Assembly (NCBI GenBank): GCA_041485845.1
Contig: JBGPKH010000632.1
Location: 1-5,264, forward strand
Length of the DNA stretch: 5,264 nt
Direction: 5' to 3'
From: OMOG01 sp041485845
GTDB lineage: Bacteria; Acidobacteriota; Terriglobia; Bryobacterales; Bryobacteraceae
Part shown: piece by piece, positions 1-5,264 of the stretch
How positions within the stretch are numbered: position 1 is the first letter of the stretch
Layout of the letters: every line of letters begins with the position of its first letter
The notes under the pieces: model-generated
Seen by the model: the letters and a program-made list of their open reading frames with translations, nothing else
Told to the model about the DNA's origin: nothing
The model's database searches: none
Translations under genes and position numbers: made by a program

Positions 1-1259
<1,259 letters not shown>

Positions 1260-1273
1260 GGGGGTGAAAGGCG

Positions 1274-1495
1274 TTACCGGGTGGGGTGTGGAGGCTGGCT
1301 CTCCATCACGACTCGCAATATGCGGTTGATGCGGGTTTGATACCCCTTGCCATGCCCCTTGAGCCAAGCAAGCACGTCCGCGTCAAGCCGGATGGTCAAC
1401 TGCTTTTTCACCGGAGGCCACGCTATGGTTGCCTTCTTCAGAAACGTTCTGTCGAGGGGCGGAATATCCGAGTAGTCAATCTCGGCATCACGCAT
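1274..1495 (-). CDS. BrnA-type ribbon-helix-helix antitoxin, apparently orphan
   Basis: This small protein (73 residues from the ATG at 1495) resembles BrnA/CopG-like antitoxins, which bind DNA as ribbon-helix-helix dimers and neutralise a BrnT RNase toxin. Visible are the family N-terminus DYSDIPPLD (residues 7-15), a W-P-P turn (26-28), the DNA-contacting strand KKQLTIRLDADVLAWLK (30-46), the hallmark loop GKGYQTRIN (49-57) and a final helix. Similarity continues upstream of this ATG (SDLARIDRM), so a longer form is possible: TTG at 1513 has GGAG 4 nt upstream, and GTG at 1549 also fits. The open frame itself runs to 1723, overlapping the kinase start on the other strand. BrnT normally lies directly upstream of BrnA, but no intact toxin frame of ~90 codons is seen there. 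The gene is convergent with uvrA, 14 nt apart. The family is fairly sure; the start and whether it is still active are not. Confidence 0.75.
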   Translation of the reverse strand: MRDAEIDYSDIPPLDRTFLKKATIAWPPVKKQLTIRLDADVLAWLKGHGKGYQTRINRILRVVMESQPPHPTR

Positions 1496-1679
1496 GCGGT
1501 CAATCCGTGCCAAGTCGCTCCGGAAACGGCATGGCCCTACAATAGCCACAAACCTGTTCGGCACTCCCCTTCTGACCGCTCTCCGCCTGAAGTCCGGCTC
1601 GGCCAACGCCTGGCTGAGGGAACTCCAGCCCCTTTGAATTCGTTTGTGATACGGTACTTTCAAGGAAGGTACCCCAAAG
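1496..1679. other. Divergent intergenic region between antitoxin and kinase
   Basis: This stretch lies between the heads of the minus-strand antitoxin gene and the plus-strand kinase gene, so both promoters should lie here. I found no convincing -35/-10 pair for either. TTGAAT at 1634-1639 (+) and TTGAAA near 1663-1658 (-) resemble -35 boxes but lack a good -10 at the right distance. The left part may code for the N-terminal extension of the antitoxin or hold a decayed toxin fragment. The right end holds the hairpin at 1653-1673. Confidence 0.4.
1653..1673 (+). promoter_or_regulatory. Inverted repeat/hairpin covering the kinase ribosome binding site
   Basis: GGTACTTT (1653-1660) pairs with AAGGTACC (1666-1673) across a five-base loop CAAGG, giving eight pairs, one of them G-U in RNA. 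The purine-rich Shine-Dalgarno AAGGAAGG (1662-1669) lies half in the loop and half in the 3' arm, with 10 nt to the GTG start. In RNA this could limit ribosome access; in DNA it could be an operator. Seen directly in the sequence; the function is inference. Confidence 0.5.
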
Positions 1680-3131
1680 GTGAGCGCCGCCTCCGATCTG
1701 CTTCCGCAATCGCCGCCCGGCAACAGCCGGCCCTACTCGATGTCGGTCCGCTTCATGCTTCGAGACCGGCGCGCCGTGATCCTGGCGGTCTCGGTGCTGA
1801 TCGCCTCGATTGCCTTCACGGACTGGCTGCTGGTCCCCGACCTCTCCCTCGGGTTCCTGTATTTCCCTGCCATCCTCTTCGGCGCGCATTTTCTGGAAAA
1901 GCGCGAGATTGCCGTCTTCGCTGTCATCTGCGCCATTTTGAACGAGCAGTTCAGTCCCGCGCCCTGGAGCGGCGATGTTGCCGCGCGCTTTCTCATCACG
2001 CTGATCGGATACCTGGGTGTCGGCCTGCTGGTATTCGAGATGGATCGCCATCGGCAATTGGCCCGGACCCACGCCAGCCTCATGGCCCAGGAGACCCGGC
2101 GGCGCGAAGCGGTCGAGCAGCAGTTGCGCAGTCTGGTCGAAGGCAGCCCGGCCGCCATCTTCACCCTCGATGCGGAAGGCGCCGTGCTCTTGGCCAACGA
2201 AGCCGCCCACCAGTTGTTGGGTTTCGAGAGCCAGACCTTGCCCGGCCAGTCCATCGATGAGTACCTGCCCGTTCTCGCCACGCTGCGCCAGACCAGCCGG
2301 GTGCGTCACCCCGTCCGCACAATGATCGAATGCACCGGCTCCCGCCGCAACGGCGAAACCTTCCTCGCCCATGTTTGGGTGGCGAGTTTCGGGCCGCCCG
2401 CCGCAGCCGGCCTCACCGCCGTGGTGTTCGATTCTTCCCAGCAGTTACGCGACCGCGAGGAGGAGGGCCTGCAAACACTTGCCAACAGCACCCGCGTCAT
2501 CATGGGCGCGTTCTGGCACGAAACGCGCAACCTATGCACCGCTATGCGCGTCACCGTCAGCAGCATGAAGCGGCTGCCCGGCCTCGCCGATATCGAGGAA
2601 GTCGAAGCCCTCAATTCCCTCGTTGCCGGTCTGGAGAACCTGGCGTCCGGCGAATTGCGCCCCGAGTCCGAGGCCGAGTTCGAGTGCGCGAGCTTGCGCC
2701 TGGTGCTCGATCACCTGCGCATCGTGATCGAGTCCTGGTTTCAGGAGTCCGGGATCCGGGTCGCCTGGCAGATCGCCGACAACGTTCCGGTGGTCCGCGC
2801 CGACCACCACGGCATTCTGCAGGTATTTCTAAACCTTGCCAGGAATGCCCGCCAGGTCCTCGAGAACTCCGAACGGAAGGAAATCGCCATCAGGGCTTCG
2901 GTAGAGGAAGGACGCATCCTGGTGCGCTTCCACAACAGCGGCCCGCCCGTTGCCGATCCGGTTCGCCTCTTCGAGCCATTCCAGCCGGAGGCTACCGGCC
3001 GCGGCATCGGCCTCTATGTGTCGCGCGCCATCGTACGGTCCTTCGGCGGAGACCTTCGTTATGAACCGGTCAACGAAGGGGTCTGTTTCACCGTGATACT
3101 CGAGCGCCCTGGGCCTTGGTATATGTTATAA
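1680..3131 (+). CDS. Membrane PAS-domain sensor histidine kinase
   Basis: A 483-residue sensor kinase that should autophosphorylate on a histidine and pass the phosphate to the regulator encoded directly downstream. It has about four membrane helices (roughly 31-51, 55-72, 76-90, 103-120) with short loops, so sensing is probably inside or near the membrane. A likely coiled linker (125-150) leads to a PAS domain (about 150-255). The phosphoacceptor region contains FWHETRN with H280, followed by LCTAM instead of the common P-L-T. The ATPase domain has an N box with N385 and N389, HNSGPP at 418-423 in place of D-x-G-x-G, FEPF at 431-434 and GRGIGLYVSRA at 440-450. GTG at 1680 is chosen because AAGGAAGG lies 10 nt upstream; the next option, ATG at 1740, has no such site. 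I recall similar kinases (HExRNLC box, LPGL...LASGEL stretch) in Acidobacteria, but the signal is unknown. Confidence 0.9.
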   Translation: MSAASDLLPQSPPGNSRPYSMSVRFMLRDRRAVILAVSVLIASIAFTDWLLVPDLSLGFLYFPAILFGAHFLEKREIAVFAVICAILNEQFSPAPWSGDVAARFLITLIGYLGVGLLVFEMDRHRQLARTHASLMAQETRRREAVEQQLRSLVEGSPAAIFTLDAEGAVLLANEAAHQLLGFESQTLPGQSIDEYLPVLATLRQTSRVRHPVRTMIECTGSRRNGETFLAHVWVASFGPPAAAGLTAVVFDSSQQLRDREEEGLQTLANSTRVIMGAFWHETRNLCTAMRVTVSSMKRLPGLADIEEVEALNSLVAGLENLASGELRPESEAEFECASLRLVLDHLRIVIESWFQESGIRVAWQIADNVPVVRADHHGILQVFLNLARNARQVLENSERKEIAIRASVEEGRILVRFHNSGPPVADPVRLFEPFQPEATGRGIGLYVSRAIVRSFGGDLRYEPVNEGVCFTVILERPGPWYML

Positions 3132-3136
3132 AGATC

Positions 3137-3769
3137 GTGAAGAAAACCCGCATCCTGATCCTTGACGACCACACCATTCTGCGGCAGGGTCTCGCTGGGC
3201 TCCTGAATGCCGAGCCGGACATGGAAATGAAGGTGGGCTGCGGTTCCGTGGGCGAGGCTTTGTTGATCGTGGCTGCCGGCCTCGTGGACGCGGTCCTCCT
3301 GGACTTGGATTTGAGCGCCGAGCGGGGCGTCGATTTTCTGGCGCAGGCCCGGCGCAACGGCTTCCAGGGACCGGTCCTGGTTCTCACCGCGGGTGTTTCT
3401 AAAGAGGAAAAGGCCTTGCTGGAAAGCCTCGGGATTTCCGGAATCCTGTTCAAGGACGCGTCCGTGAATCAGCTCGCCGAGCGCGTCCGTGAAGCCGTCG
3501 GAGCCCCGCCCCGCCCGGAGCCGAGGCCCTCGCTGGAAGCGATCGGCGCCTCGCGCGCCGAGCCCGCAAAACCCTTCACGCCGCGTGAGGCAGCAACGCT
3601 GCTGCTGGTCGTCGAGGGCCGCGCCAACAAGGAAATTGCCGGAGAGCTCGATTGCTCCGAAGCAATCGTCAAAGCCGTGATGCAACAGCTCTTTCGGAAA
3701 ACCGGCACGCACACCCGCAGTCAGCTCGTACGCGTCGCCCTGGAATACCACCGCGACCGCAGCCTGTAA
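3137..3769 (+). CDS. NarL/FixJ-type response regulator (REC plus LuxR helix-turn-helix)
   Basis: A 210-residue transcription regulator and the likely partner of the kinase 5 nt upstream, so the two are almost certainly co-transcribed. The receiver domain (about 4-120) has the acidic pair D10-D11, phosphoacceptor D56 in LLDLDL, T84 in LVLTA and K106 in LFKDAS, all needed for phosphorylation switching. A proline-rich linker (123-146) leads to a LuxR-type helix-turn-helix (147-203) with FTPREAATLLLVVEGRANKE and the recognition segment SEAIVKAVMQQLFRKTG. GTG at 3137 is preferred because it gives MKKTRILILDD, a normal receiver start. A TTG at 3116 inside the kinase gene would add seven residues. 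The ribosome site before the GTG is weak (AAAGA), which suggests translational coupling to the kinase. The target genes are unknown; the neighbours downstream do not look like an obvious regulon. Confidence 0.92.
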   Translation: MKKTRILILDDHTILRQGLAGLLNAEPDMEMKVGCGSVGEALLIVAAGLVDAVLLDLDLSAERGVDFLAQARRNGFQGPVLVLTAGVSKEEKALLESLGISGILFKDASVNQLAERVREAVGAPPRPEPRPSLEAIGASRAEPAKPFTPREAATLLLVVEGRANKEIAGELDCSEAIVKAVMQQLFRKTGTHTRSQLVRVALEYHRDRSL

Positions 3770-3777
3770 GCGTCGCG

Positions 3778-4011
3778 ATGTTTGCGATACGGACCCATGA
3801 GCTGACGGATTCCAGCCTGATCGAGCGGCGTGTGTCGAAGCGCGAGATTACCATTGATGCGGTGGAGGCATTCTTTGCGAGCATCCGCGAGGCCAGACCC
3901 TGCAACATGGCGCCGATTGCCGCCAACGCGACGTTCACATCGATTCTGGGGCGCATGGCATATCAGCAGAAGCGCGAAGTGAGTTGGGACGAAATGATGC
4001 GGTCGGCGTGA
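3778..4011 (+). pseudogene. C-terminal remnant of a Gfo/Idh/MocA-family oxidoreductase
   Basis: This 77-codon frame (ATG at 3778) looks like only the last part of a Gfo/Idh/MocA dehydrogenase: ITIDAVEAFFASIREARP (residues 25-42), NATFTSILGRMA (50-61) and the tail REVSWDEMM. Family members are usually 330-450 residues and begin with an NAD(P)-binding Rossmann domain carrying a G-x-G-x-x-G motif. That domain is wholly absent, because the response regulator ends only 8 nt upstream. Upstream codons in the same frame overlap the regulator gene and show no resemblance. No Shine-Dalgarno precedes the ATG. The well-kept C-terminal sequence suggests a fairly recent 5' deletion rather than slow decay. 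It could instead be a small independent protein translated by coupling, but I think this less likely. The assignment rests on remembered motif similarity. Confidence 0.6.
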
Positions 4012-4015
4012 GGGA

Positions 4016-4957
4016 TTACGAGACAGGCGCCTGAACGCGGCGGAAATACTCGACCGTCCGGCGGAGCCCTTCTTCAAGAGTCACCACGGGCTCCCATCCG
4101 AGGATCTGCCGCGCCTTGCCGATGTCGGGTTTGCGCTGCTGCGGATCGTCTTCGGGCAGGGGCACAAACACGATCTTCGATTGGCTCCCGGTGAGCCGCA
4201 GGATGTACCCGGCGAACTCCAGGATCGTCATCTCGCAGGGATTGCCCAGGTTGACCGGATAGCGCTCGTCCGATAACATCAGCCGGCAGAGGCCGTCCAC
4301 CAGGTCGCTCACGTAGCAGAAGCTGCGGGTTTGCGCACCGCTTCCAAACACCGTGATCGGCTCGCCGCGCAGGGCGTGGTCGAGGAAGGCCGGCACCACG
4401 CGTCCATCGTCCAGTTTCATGCGCGGCCCATAGGTGTTGAAGATACGCGCGATGTTGGTGCGCAGGCCGTGCTTGCGGTGAAACGCCATGGTGAGCGCTT
4501 CGGCGAACCGCTTGCTCTCGTCGTAGCAGGAACGCAATCCCACGGGGTTCACATTTCCCCAGTAGGTCTCCACCTGCGGGTGCACTAGCGGATCGCCGTA
4601 GCATTCCGAGGTGGAGCTCAACAGAAAGCGCGCGCCCTTTTCGAGCGCCAGTTGCAGCATGTTGCGCGTCCCGATGGAACCGACTTCCAGGGTCTCGATG
4701 GGGTGCTTTAAGTAGTCCTTGGGACTGGCCGGCGAAGCGAGGTTGGCCACGCAATCGACGGGCCCTTCGATGACAAACGGCCGCGTGATGTCCTGCTCCA
4801 CCGAGCGGAAATGGGGCTCTCTTTCGAGATGCCCAAGATTTCCACGGCTCCCCGTCAACAGGTTGTCGAGCGCTACCACAGTGTGGCCTTCCGCCAGTAG
4901 ACGGTCGCACAGGTGCGAACCGATGAAGCCGGCGGCGCCGGAAACGACTATACGCAA
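4016..4957 (-). CDS. UDP-glucuronate decarboxylase (UDP-xylose synthase), extended SDR family
   Basis: A 313-residue cytoplasmic, NAD-dependent enzyme predicted to convert UDP-glucuronate to UDP-xylose and CO2 for glycan building. The Rossmann motif GAAGFIG is at 7-13, with D31 positioned to hold the NAD ribose. UXS-type marks follow: NLASPASPKDYLKHP (72-86), SSTSECYGDP (114-123), YWGNVNPVG (132-140), the catalytic pair Y145 and K149 in SCYDESKR, NTYGPRM...DDGRVV (174-188) and RSFCYVSDLVDG (211-222). These separate it from UDP-glucose 4-epimerase, though a related dehydratase cannot be fully excluded. Length is typical for bacterial UXS. The start must be the TTG at 4957: an in-frame TAG lies at 4981-4979 with no other start between, GGAGG sits 4 nt upstream, and the protein then begins MRIVVSG. 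It is convergent with the oxidoreductase stump (4 nt gap). No other sugar-nucleotide or glycosyltransferase gene is visible. Confidence 0.87.
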   Translation of the reverse strand: MRIVVSGAAGFIGSHLCDRLLAEGHTVVALDNLLTGSRGNLGHLEREPHFRSVEQDITRPFVIEGPVDCVANLASPASPKDYLKHPIETLEVGSIGTRNMLQLALEKGARFLLSSTSECYGDPLVHPQVETYWGNVNPVGLRSCYDESKRFAEALTMAFHRKHGLRTNIARIFNTYGPRMKLDDGRVVPAFLDHALRGEPITVFGSGAQTRSFCYVSDLVDGLCRLMLSDERYPVNLGNPCEMTILEFAGYILRLTGSQSKIVFVPLPEDDPQQRKPDIGKARQILGWEPVVTLEEGLRRTVEYFRRVQAPVS

Positions 4958-4961
4958 ATTG

Positions 4962-4966
4962 CCTCC
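4962..4966 (-). promoter_or_regulatory. Ribosome binding site GGAGG for the UXS gene
   Basis: A perfect GGAGG on the minus strand lies 4 nt before the TTG start. It supports this rare start codon, together with the in-frame stop just upstream. The spacing is somewhat short. Confidence 0.75.
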
Positions 4967-4975
4967 AGAGATTTC

Positions 4976-5003
4976 ATTCTAGCGGAGCTTGCGCGGCTTT
5001 CAC
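4976..5003 (-). promoter_or_regulatory. Putative sigma-70 promoter for the UXS gene
   Basis: On the minus strand, GTGAAA (5003-4998, 4 of 6 to the -35 consensus) is followed by a 16-bp spacer and TAGAAT (4981-4976, 5 of 6 to the -10 consensus). Transcription would begin near 4969, leaving a very short leader that still includes the GGAGG site. The match is by eye; no start site is known. Confidence 0.45.
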
Positions 5004-5004
5004 A

Positions 5005-5013
5005 TGCTACATT
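5005..5013 (+). promoter_or_regulatory. Possible extended -10 element for the rightward gene
   Basis: TGCTACATT fits the extended -10 form TG-n-TAnnnT. No good -35 accompanies it. A start near 5020 would give a leader of only about 7 nt before the ATG at 5027, or about 40 nt before the alternative GTG at 5060. Weak evidence. Confidence 0.25.
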
Positions 5014-5034
5014 CAGTCATAGCGATATGACTGA
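5013..5034. repeat. Perfect 9-bp inverted repeat with GCGA loop over a start codon
   Basis: TCAGTCATA (5013-5021) and TATGACTGA (5026-5034) are exact reverse complements separated by GCGA. The right arm contains the ATG (5027-5029) of the rightward gene. In DNA it has the size and symmetry of a dimeric repressor operator, just downstream of the possible -10. In RNA it would form a stem closed by a GNRA-type tetraloop that hides the start codon. The repeat is certain; its role is inferred. Confidence 0.7.
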
Positions 5035-5264
5035 CGCATCGTGGACGGAGCGAGCCCTCGTGCTCGTGCTGATCGCCGCGTCGCTCGCGCTGTTCTGGTG
5101 GCGCTCTCGCAAGGTCTTAGACGCGATCCGCGGCTCGCGTCCCACTCCCGATTTTGCAGTCACCCCGCTAGGCCCGCGCATTCGCGATTTCCTGTGGGAA
5201 GTGGCGGCGCAGGGCAAGGTGATCCGGCAGCGGCCGCTCCCCGGCCTGGCACACGCTTTCGTCT
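5027..5264 (+). CDS. N-terminus of a probable membrane (Fe-S)-binding oxidoreductase (partial, runs off window)
   Basis: The frame is open from the ATG at 5027 to the window edge (79 codons, no stop). A short N-terminal stretch leads into a membrane helix (about 10-25, LVLVLIAASLALFWW), then a basic segment (RSRKVLDAIR). A soluble stretch follows with PTPDFAVTPLGPRIRDFLWE (39-58) and GKVIRQRPLPGLAHAFV (63-79), where the next membrane helix would begin. This pattern, especially RPLPGLAHAFV, resembles the start of large acidobacterial (Fe-S)-binding proteins with a NarI-like membrane part followed by ferredoxin and CCG (heterodisulfide-reductase-like) domains. None of the iron-binding cysteines are inside the window, so the name is inferred from memory. 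The ATG has no Shine-Dalgarno. The in-frame GTG at 5060 has GGAG 9 nt upstream and would shorten the protein by 11 residues. The gene is divergent from UXS, with 69 bp between the starts. Confidence 0.6.
   Translation, partial: MTDASWTERALVLVLIAASLALFWWRSRKVLDAIRGSRPTPDFAVTPLGPRIRDFLWEVAAQGKVIRQRPLPGLAHAFV

Noticed and set aside
1286..2260. Plus-strand frame of 324 codons spanning the antitoxin and kinase start
   Set aside because: Rich in R, P and A with no motif; it crosses genes on both strands and is an artefact of high GC.
1500..2372. Long minus-strand frame of 290 codons opposite the kinase
   Set aside because: It lies antisense to a clear kinase, has low-complexity G/Q/E-rich sequence typical of GC-rich antisense frames, and shows no recognisable domain.
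3121..3136. AT-rich patch TATATGTTATAAAG between kinase and regulator as a separate promoter
   Set aside because: No -35 element lies at a suitable distance, and the 5-nt gap fits simple co-transcription.
3059..3751. Minus-strand frame of 230 codons opposite the response regulator
   Set aside because: Antisense shadow of a gene with complete receiver and LuxR motifs; no family features of its own.
4024..4033. Palindrome CAGGCGCCTG near the UXS stop as a terminator
   Set aside because: It has no loop, no following T run, and lies within UXS codons, so it does not look like a terminator.
4948..4977. Nine-codon ATG frame overlapping the UXS start (possible leader peptide)
   Set aside because: Its ATG overlaps the putative -10 box and would lie upstream of the transcript start; no ribosome site precedes it.

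Overview
This 5.26 kb window is GC-rich bacterial chromosome with short intergenic gaps. The protein styles point to Acidobacteriota, possibly Solibacter/Bryobacter-like: the histidine kinase with an H-E-x-R-N-L-C box paired with a NarL-type regulator, the Gfo/Idh/MocA fragment ending in an ILGR...W-E-E-M-type tail, and the large membrane Fe-S protein start. This placement rests on remembered family resemblance, not on a search, and is moderate at best.

Layout, left to right. (1) Positions 1-1259, + strand: the C-terminal ~418 residues of UvrA, the damage-recognition ATPase of nucleotide excision repair. Its start lies outside the window. (2) 1274-1495, - strand, tail-to-tail with uvrA: a small ribbon-helix-helix antitoxin of the BrnA type, with no recognisable BrnT toxin beside it. 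(3) 1680-3769, + strand: a two-gene two-component system, a membrane-bound PAS histidine kinase followed 5 nt later by a NarL/FixJ-type response regulator. The kinase ribosome binding site lies in an 8-bp hairpin. (4) 3778-4011, + strand: a 77-codon stump matching only the C-terminal end of a Gfo/Idh/MocA oxidoreductase, probably a deletion remnant. (5) 4016-4957, - strand: a complete UDP-glucuronate decarboxylase (UXS) of the extended SDR family, with a forced TTG start, a good Shine-Dalgarno and a plausible sigma-70 promoter. (6) 5027 to the window end, + strand: the N-terminus of a membrane protein resembling the large (Fe-S)-binding/heterodisulfide-reductase-like oxidoreductases, running off the edge. 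Its start region carries a perfect 9-bp inverted repeat with a GCGA loop.

The genes do not form one pathway. Only the kinase and regulator clearly work together, and their target genes cannot be told from the window. UXS makes UDP-xylose for surface glycans but has no glycan genes beside it here. No tRNA, rRNA, CRISPR array, insertion sequence or clear rho-independent terminator was seen. I do not see a convincing new multi-gene system. The items most worth following are the two inverted repeats covering translation starts, the orphan antitoxin and the truncated oxidoreductase.
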